A stretch of DNA of 12,005 nucleotides from Deltaproteobacteria bacterium (GCA_015233515.1 JADFXS010000064.1:1-12005), one strand, 5' to 3'. Shown: positions 1-6,696, counted from the first letter of the stretch. The notes: generated by a model from the letters alone, not told the origin. Translations and numbers: made by a program.

Positions 1-685
1 CCGCGGACGGGACCGTCCGAGTCCAGGAGTGCGCGGCGGCGGCGGGGAGAAGCATCATGTCGACCGCGATTAACGTTCCCAAGGACTGGAGGTTCGCGAC
101 GACAGTGAGAACCACCAACATCAAAAATGTCAGATGGACCGCGGTTCCTTGCCCGCTTACGGACCTCAAGAAACCAGGGTCGAAGCATTCGACGAGAAGC
201 GGGCGATAGACAAGCGCCAGGATGACAAGGGTGACGGTCGTGATCGAGGCGACCAGAATCAACGCCGCGTCGTCCACCGCCAGGATAGTCCCGAAAAGCA
301 CGTGAATAAGGTCGATATTGCTTCCGCGCATGGAGACGATGAGGACGCCGACAGCGAGAGAAATGAGGTATAGAGCCGCAAAACTGGCATCCTCCTGCAA
401 AGTGGTGAAGCGGGTAACCAGCCCGGCCAGGATGGCCACGGTGAGCCCGACCAGGATACCACCGATGGTCATGGCGTACAAGGAAAGTCCGGAAACAAGA
501 AAACCCAAGGCCGCCCCCGGAAGCACCGCGTGGGAAAGGGCATCACCCATCAGGCTCAGGCGTCTTAAAACTAGCAGGACTCCGATCGGAGCACAGCCTA
601 AGGCCAAAGCCAGGCAGGCGACCAGAGCATGACGCATGAAAACGAAGTCCTGAAAAGGCGCCAGGAAAAGATCAAAGAGCATCAT
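1..685 (-). CDS. Metal (Zn/Mn-type) ABC transporter permease, ABC-3 family, C-terminus cut by window edge
   Basis: This is the inner-membrane channel subunit of a high-affinity metal uptake ABC transporter. The minus strand is open from the ATG at 685 to the left edge, giving 228 codons without a stop. The translation is a string of hydrophobic spans. It contains the family blocks SLMGDALSHAVLPGAALGF, then EDASFAALYLISLAVGVL, then NIDLIHVLFGTILAVDDAAL, and near the edge LGTLIAVDMMLLPAAAA. These match the ZnuB/MntB/TroC permease family; the pieces after the third block also recall AztB-like proteobacterial permeases. Only the last few dozen residues should be missing. The start lies 5 bp after the ATPase stop, so the two are co-transcribed. 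The ribosome site is weak and a second ATG follows at 682. Exact metal specificity cannot be read from sequence; zinc is inferred from the divergent Zur-like regulator. Confidence 0.93.
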   Translation of the reverse strand, partial: MMLFDLFLAPFQDFVFMRHALVACLALALGCAPIGVLLVLRRLSLMGDALSHAVLPGAALGFLVSGLSLYAMTIGGILVGLTVAILAGLVTRFTTLQEDASFAALYLISLAVGVLIVSMRGSNIDLIHVLFGTILAVDDAALILVASITTVTLVILALVYRPLLVECFDPGFLRSVSGQGTAVHLTFLMLVVLTVVANLQSLGTLIAVDMMLLPAAAAHSWTRTVPSA

Positions 686-690
686 CAGCG

Positions 691-1425
691 CTAAAACCTA
701 TCGCAGAACTCGGCCGAGTCATTCCAGGCTTCGGACATGGTTCTAGCGGATTGCAGGTTTTCGTTGGTTAAAACCGAATCGGTTTCACCCCAGGCGATCG
801 GTTCGCGAGCAAGCATCAAGGTTCTGGGAAAGACGGCGCGGACCTGGTCGTAGTCGTGCAGCACGGCGATGATGGTGCGCTTCTCACTGTGCCACTGGAT
901 AACCAGGTTGAGAAGGTCCGTGGTGGTTCGCGTATCTATGGCGGTAAAAGGTTCATCGAGAATAATGACCGGGCTGTTCTGCAAAAGCATCCGGGCAAAA
1001 AGCACTCGTTGGAATTGTCCGGCCGAAAGGTTGCCTATCGGACGTTGCTCGAACCCGGCCAAGCCCACGGAAGCCAGGGATTGCCAAGTCCTGTCCCATA
1101 ATTCGTCGGTCATACCTCCGAACATGCCGATACGTCGCCAAAGGCCGAGGGCCACGACATCCATGACGGTTATCGGGAAACTTCGATCGATCTCGGCCTG
1201 TTGCGGCAGATAGGCGATTTGGGAAGTCTTGAGACGGCCTCTTTCGATACGGCCGCCAAGGGGGGGCAGGATTCCGGTAAGGCCTTTAAGCAGCGTACTT
1301 TTGCCCGAACCGTTCGGCCCGACCACGGCGGTCATGGACCCGGCTTCGAAAACCCCGGATAAATGATGCACCGCTGGATGTCGGTCGTAGCCCAAGGTCA
1401 GATCGTGTAGAGATATGGAATCCAT
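691..1425 (-). CDS. Metal ABC transporter ATP-binding protein (ZnuC/MntA/AztA-like)
   Basis: This 244-residue cytoplasmic ATPase powers the metal importer whose permease follows 5 bp downstream. Every ABC motif is visible: Walker A GPNGSGKST (residues 36-44), the Q-loop around Q75 (YLPQQ), signature LSAGQ (133-137), Walker B VIILDEP (153-159) and the switch histidine H190 (VLHD). The N-terminal stretch LTLGYDRHPAVHHLSG is typical, as I remember it, of the proteobacterial zinc/manganese subgroup that includes AztA. Length is normal for the family. The gene begins 13 bp after the stop of the small membrane protein gene, so all three minus-strand genes probably share the promoter at 1690-1718. 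No clear Shine-Dalgarno precedes the ATG, which suggests translational coupling. Zn versus Mn or Fe is not decidable from the sequence. Confidence 0.93.
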   Translation of the reverse strand: MDSISLHDLTLGYDRHPAVHHLSGVFEAGSMTAVVGPNGSGKSTLLKGLTGILPPLGGRIERGRLKTSQIAYLPQQAEIDRSFPITVMDVVALGLWRRIGMFGGMTDELWDRTWQSLASVGLAGFEQRPIGNLSAGQFQRVLFARMLLQNSPVIILDEPFTAIDTRTTTDLLNLVIQWHSEKRTIIAVLHDYDQVRAVFPRTLMLAREPIAWGETDSVLTNENLQSARTMSEAWNDSAEFCDRF

Positions 1426-1438
1426 AGCGATTTCAGCG

Positions 1439-1654
1439 CTACCAGCCGATGGCCCAGGCGACGGCCAGCCAAAGCAAGATCGAGGCCCCGGCGGCCCAGG
1501 CCAGACGTCCCCAAACGCTCCAGCCCAGGGGCGAGTGCGGATTGTCGTGGGCCGGAAGAGGCGCCGGTCGGCTAGGAAGTGGACACGTATTTAAAATCGG
1601 CTGTAACTGAAAATTATTATCGTTCATCGTTTGTGAGTAAATGCGCCTATTCAT
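1439..1654 (-). CDS. Small single-span membrane protein leading the metal transporter operon
   Basis: This is a 71-residue protein that I do not recognise. The N-terminal half is polar and proline-rich and contains a Cys and two His residues (CPLPSRPAPLPAHDNPH). The last roughly 22 residues (LAWAAGASILLWLAVAWAIG) form one hydrophobic span that ends almost at the C-terminus, as in tail-anchored proteins. It is the first gene of the minus-strand operon, 13 bp before the ATPase and behind the strong Fur-box promoter, so it may be an accessory or regulatory subunit of the metal importer. This is a context argument, not homology. The ATG at 1654 gives a leader of about 28 nt. The ATG at 1627 would give a 62-residue protein and is equally possible, because neither has a good ribosome site. 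The strongly biased composition of the span argues that the gene is real, although the reading frame could be fortuitous. Confidence 0.6.
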   Translation of the reverse strand: MNRRIYSQTMNDNNFQLQPILNTCPLPSRPAPLPAHDNPHSPLGWSVWGRLAWAAGASILLWLAVAWAIGW

Positions 1655-1689
1655 GACAATATCGAATATATTCTAAGTTTTTCAAGAGT

Positions 1690-1718
1690 AATATAGTATT
1701 CCCTTTCTCATCTGTCAA
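1690..1718 (-). promoter_or_regulatory. Sigma-70-type promoter of the metal transporter operon
   Basis: Read on the minus strand, TTGACA (1718-1713) is followed after exactly 17 bp by TATATT (1695-1690). This is a perfect -35 and a 5/6 -10 at the optimal spacing. The transcription start would fall near 1683, about 28 nt before the ATG at 1654. The Fur-type site at 1720-1740 lies directly beside the -35, so metal-loaded repressor would block polymerase. Confidence 0.75.
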
Positions 1719-1719
1719 T

Positions 1720-1740
1720 GATAAATGATAAATATTATCT
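1720..1740. promoter_or_regulatory. Fur/Zur-type operator 1 (transporter side)
   Basis: TGATAAATATTATCT at 1726-1740 matches 12 of 14 informative positions of the Fur-family 7-1-7 palindrome TGATAAT-N-ATTATCA. A further direct GATAAAT copy at 1720-1726 extends it to the three-hexamer form described for Fur boxes. It starts two bases from the -35 of the minus-strand promoter, a position suited to repression of the transporter operon. Its centre (1733) is 51 bp, about five helical turns, from that of operator 2. The binding protein is probably the divergent regulator, but a separate Fur could also bind. Confidence 0.72.
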
Positions 1741-1756
1741 TTAGTGTCGGCTGGGA

Positions 1757-1786
1757 TTGACACGAGACTATTTTATTGATAATAAT
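1757..1786 (+). promoter_or_regulatory. Promoter of the Fur-family regulator, apparently giving a leaderless mRNA
   Basis: TTGACA at 1757-1762 is a perfect -35. AATAAT at 1781-1786 (5/6 to TATAAT) lies 18 bp downstream. The -10 sits inside operator 2. Transcription would begin around 1793-1795, at or next to the ATG at 1795, leaving essentially no 5' leader. No Shine-Dalgarno is present there, which agrees with a leaderless transcript. Confidence 0.65.
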
Positions 1787-1793
1787 TGTCAAT
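1775..1793. promoter_or_regulatory. Fur/Zur-type operator 2 (regulator side, autoregulatory)
   Basis: ATTGATAATAATTGTCAAT is a 19-bp palindrome with 8 of 9 base pairs intact around the central A at 1784. Its core TGATAATAATTGTCA (1777-1791) differs from the Fur-family 7-1-7 consensus at only one informative position. It spans the -10 element and ends one base before the ATG of the regulator, so bound repressor would shut off the regulator's own synthesis. Confidence 0.82.
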
Positions 1794-1794
1794 T

Positions 1795-2232
1795 ATGAGT
1801 GAGAATTCTTTTTTACCGCCGGATGAACTACGGCGCGTATTCAACAAAATCGGGCAGCGCTTCACCCCGCAACGCGAGGAAATTTGGCGGCTCTTTGAAA
1901 AGAGTGCTTCCGGCCTGACGATTTCGCAAGCCACGGAGCGCTTGGCGCCGCTGGGAATCGGCCAGGCGACCGTGTACCGGACCGTAAAGGCCTTGCAGGA
2001 GATGGGGTATCTTAAATGGGTCCATGACCTCGGCGGCGAGCATAGGTTTGTGGCCTCGCGGCCTGAACACTGTCATCTCCTCGTCTGCCGTTCCTGCGCC
2101 AAAGCCGTGGAATGCCCTGATTGCGATATCGCCACCATGGAAAAGCTGATCGCCATGCAAACCGGCTTCCTGGTGGAAGGACATCATCTCGAATTTTTCG
2201 GACTCTGCCCTGATTGTTCCAAAGAAAAGTAA
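1795..2232 (+). CDS. Fur-family metal-dependent transcriptional regulator, probably Zur
   Basis: This is a 145-residue dimeric DNA-binding repressor that senses a divalent metal. The winged helix occupies residues 10-85, with recognition helix GQATVYRTVKAL (56-67). The dimerisation and metal domain follows, with HCHLLVCRSC (92-101) and a C-terminal CPDC (138-141) giving the usual two CxxC pairs of the structural zinc site. H92, H94, H130 and H131 are candidate sensor ligands. An extra CPDC at 107-110 is unusual. The VCRSCAKAVEC segment resembles Zur more than Fur or PerR, and the divergent Zn/Mn-type transporter supports that. A TTG at 1786 in the same frame is rejected as the start because it lies inside the operator and probably upstream of the transcription start. 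The ATG at 1795 gives a normal length. The regulator probably represses both itself and the transporter. Fur or Mur function cannot be excluded. Confidence 0.9.
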   Translation: MSENSFLPPDELRRVFNKIGQRFTPQREEIWRLFEKSASGLTISQATERLAPLGIGQATVYRTVKALQEMGYLKWVHDLGGEHRFVASRPEHCHLLVCRSCAKAVECPDCDIATMEKLIAMQTGFLVEGHHLEFFGLCPDCSKEK

Positions 2233-2233
2233 C

Positions 2234-2263
2234 CCGCCGTTCCATCAGAGGCGGTGTCCGCCT
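2234..2263 (+). terminator. Hairpin after the regulator gene, possible terminator or attenuator
   Basis: Immediately after the TAA of the regulator gene, AGGCGG (2249-2254) and CCGCCT (2258-2263) form a perfect 6-bp stem with a 3-base loop. An earlier CCGCC (2234-2238) can compete for the same GGCGG strand, so two alternative stems are possible. Only a weak TTAAACTT follows rather than a U-tract, so intrinsic termination is uncertain. Confidence 0.4.
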
Positions 2264-2353
2264 TAAACTTCGGGCGATAAATAGTGCGCCTGTTAGAAAT
2301 TCAGGCCGGCCCGGTGTATATCCTTACCAAGGGATAAAGCTCGGAGGTGCGCG

Positions 2354-3319
2354 ATGTCTTCAACGGAAAATATTCTCGAAGCCGCTCGGGTTTGGATACA
2401 TGACAAGGGACGATCGACCTCCGGCTTGCGTATAGTCACGGATACCAGTAATTTCTGGCAGGTGGATGTCAACAGCGTCGTAGTCTTGGAACCCGGAGCC
2501 TATCTTGTTTACGGTCACGAAAAGGAAGGCCGATTCGGTTTGGACGATCAGGATAAATTCTGGGTTAAAAAAGCCATCGACCTGGCCACCGGACAGCGAA
2601 AGATATTAAAGCTGGACTATTCAGAACGATTTCGGATCAAAATCGGCTCCCGGGTTTTTGATTGTTACCGCAGCGCTCAAAAAGAGGCCCGGCTCCTGGA
2701 GTTGACCCGTGGCCTCCATCATTTCATGCAAGGTATTTCCGCTTCGGACGCCGTCGGGAACAACGTCCGGATAGTTGATTTTATTCCCGGGCCGACTTTC
2801 AGCGCCTTGATCGACGATTTGAACCTTCCCCATGAGGAATATTTCCATCGCGTCATGCCCCATATGCTGGACTTGTTCCGCCCCTGCGTGGCCGCCGTTG
2901 CCTATTTACATGAAAAGGGGGAAAAACACGGCGATGTTCGACGTGACCATCTGATTTATGGTCCGGATAATCTTTTGAGTTGGATCGACTTTGACTACAA
3001 TTATCAGCATGGCGAATATATCGCCGGCCTGGATATGTTCGGCCTGGGAAACATCCTGGCCTTCATCGTGGGCGGCGGCGACCAGACCTTGCGCATCCTC
3101 CTGGAAACAAACCCGGAATCCGTGGATAAGTTGACCCCGGACGACATGAATATTGTCTTCCCCAATAGAGTTATGAACTTGAAACTGATCTTTCCACATA
3201 TTCCGGATAGCCTCAACAATATCCTGAAACATTTTACCGCTCACGCTCATGTCTTCTATGATTCGGTCCGGGAACTTCTGGCCGATCTGGATTACGCCCG
3301 GAGTGAACTGGGGAAATAG
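2354..3319 (+). CDS. Divergent protein-kinase-like protein
   Basis: This 321-residue soluble protein has the outline of a eukaryotic-like Ser/Thr kinase fold. Candidate residues are the ATP-anchoring K86 (ILKLDY), helix-C E111 (KEARLLEL), catalytic loop HGDVRRDHL (192-200) with catalytic D194, and metal-binding D212 in IDFDYNY. Three features are off-consensus. No glycine-rich loop is evident. The catalytic-loop Asn is His199. DFG reads DFD. The about 70 residues before K86 probably form the beta-strands of the N-lobe. It could be an active but unusual kinase, an aminoglycoside-phosphotransferase-like enzyme or a regulatory pseudokinase. The start is firm: GGAGG at 2342-2346 lies 7 bases before the ATG. 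The universal stress protein gene begins 59 bp downstream on the same strand, so the two may act together. The substrate is unknown. Confidence 0.75.
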   Translation: MSSTENILEAARVWIHDKGRSTSGLRIVTDTSNFWQVDVNSVVVLEPGAYLVYGHEKEGRFGLDDQDKFWVKKAIDLATGQRKILKLDYSERFRIKIGSRVFDCYRSAQKEARLLELTRGLHHFMQGISASDAVGNNVRIVDFIPGPTFSALIDDLNLPHEEYFHRVMPHMLDLFRPCVAAVAYLHEKGEKHGDVRRDHLIYGPDNLLSWIDFDYNYQHGEYIAGLDMFGLGNILAFIVGGGDQTLRILLETNPESVDKLTPDDMNIVFPNRVMNLKLIFPHIPDSLNNILKHFTAHAHVFYDSVRELLADLDYARSELGK

Positions 3320-3378
3320 GCATGGATAGTATACAATAGCCGTAGGTGCTCTTTCCGTGATTGGAGGTTCGGAGGCTT

Positions 3379-3831
3379 ATGGACCCGCAAACCATATTAC
3401 TGGCTGTGGATGATTCGGAGAGTTCAATCAAAGCGATCGATTATGTGGGACGGATTGTTGGTCATTGTCCCGGGTTCAAAGTGACGATCATGCACGTTAT
3501 TGAAGACCCTCCCGAGGACTATTTCGAACATTCTCGGGCCAGGGAAGAATTTCTTGCGGAAAAAAACTTAAAAACCCAGATTTTCTTGGAACAAGCTAGA
3601 GATCGCCTGATCGAACACGGCTTAAATCCGAATCAGGTCGCTTTTCGCTCTCCGGTCAAATCGTGCAGCAGCATGGCGGCTTGCATTCTGGAAGAGCAGG
3701 AGGAAGAGAAGGCGGGGACCTTGGTGGTCGGCCGCCGAGGCATATCCAAATCCGAGGAATTCCTGTTCGGTTCGGTTTCCAACAAGATTATCCATTATGC
3801 CCGACACTGCACCGTCTGGGTGGTGGAGTAA
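3379..3831 (+). CDS. Universal stress protein (UspA family), ATP-binding type
   Basis: This is a 150-residue single-domain Usp. The first strand and Asp pair (TILLAVDDSESS, 5-16) begin the alpha/beta fold. The C-terminal GRRG (118-121), nine residues, then GS (131-132) fit the G-2x-G-9x-G(S/T) nucleotide-binding motif of ATP-binding Usps such as MJ0577. The fold ends HCTVWVVE, also typical. Usps of this kind bind ATP and modulate survival under stress, usually as dimers in the cytoplasm. ATG 3379 is chosen over the in-frame TTG at 3361. Two GGAGG copies, at 3363-3367 and 3371-3375, precede it; the first is at the better distance (11 bases). The kinase-like gene ends 59 bp upstream, so a shared transcript is likely but not proven. 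A link in which the kinase phosphorylates the Usp is a guess from proximity only. Confidence 0.92.
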   Translation: MDPQTILLAVDDSESSIKAIDYVGRIVGHCPGFKVTIMHVIEDPPEDYFEHSRAREEFLAEKNLKTQIFLEQARDRLIEHGLNPNQVAFRSPVKSCSSMAACILEEQEEEKAGTLVVGRRGISKSEEFLFGSVSNKIIHYARHCTVWVVE

Positions 3832-3841
3832 CTTTAGGAAA

Positions 3842-3909
3842 ACCGAAAAATCGGTGGTGTTCCCGGGAAAAGACGACCGGTAAGGGATTCCCTTTTACGG
3901 TTTATCGTC
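3842..3909. repeat. Two inverted repeats between the stress protein and kinase genes
   Basis: The 170-bp gap (3832-4001) has no gene. ACCGA (3842-3846) and TCGGT (3851-3855) form a 5-bp stem with an AAAA loop shortly after the stress-protein stop. A longer imperfect hairpin follows, with outer arms GACGA (3872-3876) and TCGTC (3905-3909), then ACCG (3876-3879) with CGGT (3898-3901), and GGGA with TTCCC near the tip. Neither has a clean U-tract. They may reduce read-through or protect the mRNA end. I could not identify a convincing promoter for the next gene. Confidence 0.4.
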
Positions 3910-4001
3910 GGTGAGATGATTTATCTGAACCCATTATCCGGCCTGACGTATAAGCCGCCGGGTTTGACCGAAGTATTAATGTTTAAATTCGGAGATTGAC
4001 C

Positions 4002-6056
4002 ATGTTTCGGCTCGACCTGCGGACCGTTATCCTTTCCACTTCCTTGATAATCACGGTTTTATCCGTGGGGATGAGTCTGTTATGGAAGCGCGACCGTAGC
4101 CGGGACATGGGTTATTGGGCTCTGGCTTATTGTTTGTCGTCTATCGGCGGACTGCTTTACAGCATAAATGATTTGATTCCATCTTTTTTTTCCACAATAA
4201 TCGCCGTGATGTTTCTCTTGGCCGGATACGTTTCTCTTTATAAGGGCACGTGTCTGTTCCTTAAAATACAAAGGTCCATCAAACCGCTGATCATAGTGCT
4301 GTTTGCCACTTGTATTTCGGCCATCTATTTTTCATATGTCAATCTCAATCTCACATCGCGGGTCTTAACGGTTTCCTTGTCGATTCTCCTGGTTAACGCC
4401 GCCCTGGTTCAAGTAATCGGGGGGAAGGTCACCAGAGATAACTGGCCTTCTTACCTGATTCCCTTGATCTGCTTTATCTCGCCGATAATAGCCATGACCG
4501 CCAGGATGATTTTAACCATATCGGAAAATCTTCCGGGTGAGATTATGTCCAGTGGCAACTATCAATCCGTAACCCTTTTGATTCTCCCGCTGTCAGCGGC
4601 TGGTTCCATAATCGGTTTTACCAATATGTATGCGGCGCGAGCGACCGGTAATCTGCGTCAGAGCCAGGCGCGATACAAACTCTTGTTTCAAATGGCGAAT
4701 GATTTGGTCATGCTCCATCCGATCTTACCGGAAGATTATTTGAACCAACCTTTCTACGACGTCAACGATTTGACCTGTCAGGTCTTGGGCTATACCCGCG
4801 AAGAAATGCTCTGCCTTACACCGCTGGATATTACCGACGCCGCGCAACAGCATTTCAATTATTTAAAAGCCAAGGCTCTGGCGGCCAAGGGCAGGCTGTT
4901 GAATGAAATATATTTCAAAACCAAAAGCGGTCAATTGATTCCCATGGAAATCAACACTAATGTCTTTGATTTCCAAGGACAAACCATGGCGCTGTCCATT
5001 GCGCGCGACATCTCCCATCGCAAAAAATCCGAAGAAGCGCTTAAAGAGAGTGAAGAACAATTTCGCGCCACTTTTGATTACGCCGCCTTCGGCATGGGAT
5101 TGGTAGACACGGAGGGCTGCTTCTTTCGAGTCAATGAATCTTTTCGTAAGCTGTTGGGTTATTCCGATGAGGAACTTCACGGCAAGACCTTTAAAGAAGT
5201 TACTCACCCGGATGATTTGGCCATCAGTCTCCAATATTTTAATGAATTGAAATCCGGCCAAACCGATTATGTCTGGTATGAAAAGAGATATCTGCGCCGT
5301 GACGGAGTGACCATCTGGTGTTTGACGAGCGTTTCCGCCGTGCGGCGGTCGAACGGAGAGCTTATTCATCTGGTGTCCATGGTCCAGGATATCTCCGCGC
5401 GGAAGCAAGCGGAATGGGATCGGGACCGGTTGATAACCGAGCTAAGGGCGCTGGTCAAGGAAGTCCATCATCGAGTCAAGAACAATATGCAATCCCTGGT
5501 CAGTATGTTGAAACTGCAATTAAGACGGGAAAAAGACCCATTAGTCATTGAGGCGATACGGGAAAGCCAAAGTCGGATCATGGCCATGGCCCTGGTTCAT
5601 GAATCCCTTTATCGATCCAAATCCTTGGCTCGGATCGGCTTTGAAAGGTATTTGGCCGGGTTAATACAGGCGCTGCGCAATTCCCTGACCTTTGGCGGTC
5701 GTGCCGTAAATATTCTTCTCGAAGTCCCACCCAAATTGACCATCAGCCCGGACCAGGCCGTAACCTGTGGGCTGATCTTGAATGAATTAGTTACCAATGC
5801 CTTTAAATATGCCTTTCCCGACGACCGGAAAGGGGAAATCCGGGTTCAGGTCCAAAACATCGGCTCCGGCCAAGTGGCGCTGACCGTGATGGATAATGGG
5901 GTGGGTCTGCCGCCGGGGTTGGATTTACGCTCCGCCGAATCCTTGGGGTTTTCATTGGTCAAGATGCTGGCGGAAGGACAGCTTAACGGTGAATTGCATG
6001 TTTCCGGCCGCAGCGGGACGGAATTCCGAATTGTATTCAGGCTCGACGACCTTTAA
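4002..6056 (+). CDS. Seven-span membrane sensor histidine kinase, two PAS, HisKA_2 class
   Basis: This is a 684-residue inner-membrane sensor kinase. Residues 5-215 contain about seven hydrophobic spans and no large periplasmic loop, so the signal may be sensed in the membrane. Two PAS domains follow (about 224-345 and 351-473, each ending in the usual DISxRK linker). The transmitter is HisKA_2: EVHHRVKNNMQSL carries the phospho-acceptor, probably His490 before RVKN, with the neighbouring His489. The ATPase domain has the N-box around N594 (NELVTNAFKYAF) and G-box VMDNGVGLPPG with D631; the second glycine box reads SLGFSLVK. Kinases of this class often phosphorylate separately encoded regulators. 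GGAGA at 3991-3995 sits 6 bases before ATG 4002, which decides the start against TTG 3996. The response regulator begins 11 bp after the stop. The ligand is unknown. Confidence 0.92.
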   Translation: MFRLDLRTVILSTSLIITVLSVGMSLLWKRDRSRDMGYWALAYCLSSIGGLLYSINDLIPSFFSTIIAVMFLLAGYVSLYKGTCLFLKIQRSIKPLIIVLFATCISAIYFSYVNLNLTSRVLTVSLSILLVNAALVQVIGGKVTRDNWPSYLIPLICFISPIIAMTARMILTISENLPGEIMSSGNYQSVTLLILPLSAAGSIIGFTNMYAARATGNLRQSQARYKLLFQMANDLVMLHPILPEDYLNQPFYDVNDLTCQVLGYTREEMLCLTPLDITDAAQQHFNYLKAKALAAKGRLLNEIYFKTKSGQLIPMEINTNVFDFQGQTMALSIARDISHRKKSEEALKESEEQFRATFDYAAFGMGLVDTEGCFFRVNESFRKLLGYSDEELHGKTFKEVTHPDDLAISLQYFNELKSGQTDYVWYEKRYLRRDGVTIWCLTSVSAVRRSNGELIHLVSMVQDISARKQAEWDRDRLITELRALVKEVHHRVKNNMQSLVSMLKLQLRREKDPLVIEAIRESQSRIMAMALVHESLYRSKSLARIGFERYLAGLIQALRNSLTFGGRAVNILLEVPPKLTISPDQAVTCGLILNELVTNAFKYAFPDDRKGEIRVQVQNIGSGQVALTVMDNGVGLPPGLDLRSAESLGFSLVKMLAEGQLNGELHVSGRSGTEFRIVFRLDDL

Positions 6057-6067
6057 GGATCATAAAT

Positions 6068-6691
6068 ATGAATCAGGAAAGAATATTGATCGTTGAAGAT
6101 AATCAAATAATCGCTTCTAACTTGCGCCTGGATTTGGAGGACTTGGGTTATGGCGTTGTGGGCCAGACGGCCAGCGGTGAAGATGCGGTTTGTCTAGCCG
6201 TGGAAGAAAGGCCGGATCTGATCCTGATGGACATTTCTCTCCAAGGATCCATGGATGGTATTCAGGCCTCCCAGGCTATCCGCGAACAGATTGAAACAGC
6301 CATCGTATTTTTAACCTCTTATGGTGAAAGTGTTATGGTTAAAAGGGCTAAAATGCTGGAACCTCACGGTTTTCTGCTTAAACCCTATTCCGGACCCCAA
6401 CTCCAGGCCTCCATTGAAGTCGCTTTGTATAAGGCCCTTATAGACAAGGAACGACGCGCTCATGCCCAAGAACGGGAACGCCTGATCGCCAAGTTGGAGA
6501 AAGCGCTTTCGGAAGTGAAAACGCTCCGGGGATTCATCGCCATTTGCGCCAGCTGCAAAAAAATCCGAAACGACCAGGGATTCTGGCAGCAAATGGAACA
6601 ATATGTCGAAGAAAACTCGGAAGTGTTGTTCAGTCATGGCATTTGTCCCGAGTGCGCCCGCCGATTATATCCGGAATATTTCCTGGAGTAA
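6068..6691 (+). CDS. Response regulator with C-terminal paired-CxxC module
   Basis: This is a 207-residue cytoplasmic response regulator, the probable partner of the upstream kinase (11-bp gap). The receiver (about 3-120) has the acidic pair E10/D11, phospho-acceptor D55 (LILMDIS), switch T83 (FLTSYG) and K105 (LLKPYS), so it should be phosphorylated. A charged, helical linker at about 121-150 is probably a coiled coil. The last roughly 55 residues hold C160-ASC163 and C193-PEC196, separated by KKIRNDQGFWQQMEQYVEEN and the SHG segment. This suggests a zinc- or metal-bound knuckle. I recall the same tail, near 'CxxCKKIRDDxGYW', on many deltaproteobacterial signalling proteins; its function is unknown to me. 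No DNA-binding domain is present. AGGA at 6056-6059 precedes the ATG by 8 bases. The output is therefore presumably protein-protein or redox- or metal-responsive. Confidence 0.9.
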   Translation: MNQERILIVEDNQIIASNLRLDLEDLGYGVVGQTASGEDAVCLAVEERPDLILMDISLQGSMDGIQASQAIREQIETAIVFLTSYGESVMVKRAKMLEPHGFLLKPYSGPQLQASIEVALYKALIDKERRAHAQERERLIAKLEKALSEVKTLRGFIAICASCKKIRNDQGFWQQMEQYVEENSEVLFSHGICPECARRLYPEYFLE

Positions 6692-6696
6692 AAGGC

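Noticed and set aside
3..19. Perfect 7-bp inverted repeat CGGACGG/CCGTCCG with a 2-base spacer at the left edge
   Set aside because: It lies inside permease coding sequence, and a 2-base loop is too tight for an RNA hairpin. It is probably a by-product of GC-rich codons.
134..632. Plus-strand open frames over the left edge
   Set aside because: They are antisense to the permease, whose minus-strand translation matches the ABC-3 family throughout, and their peptides look non-globular.
1786..1794. TTG start adding three residues to the Fur-family regulator
   Set aside because: It sits inside the operator and is probably upstream of the transcription start; ATG 1795 gives a normal family length.
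6544..6696. N-terminal extension of the hybrid kinase by 51 residues
   Set aside because: The extension overlaps the regulator's CxxC module in another frame and has no domain. ATG 6697 has a GGAG site and begins just before the receiver.
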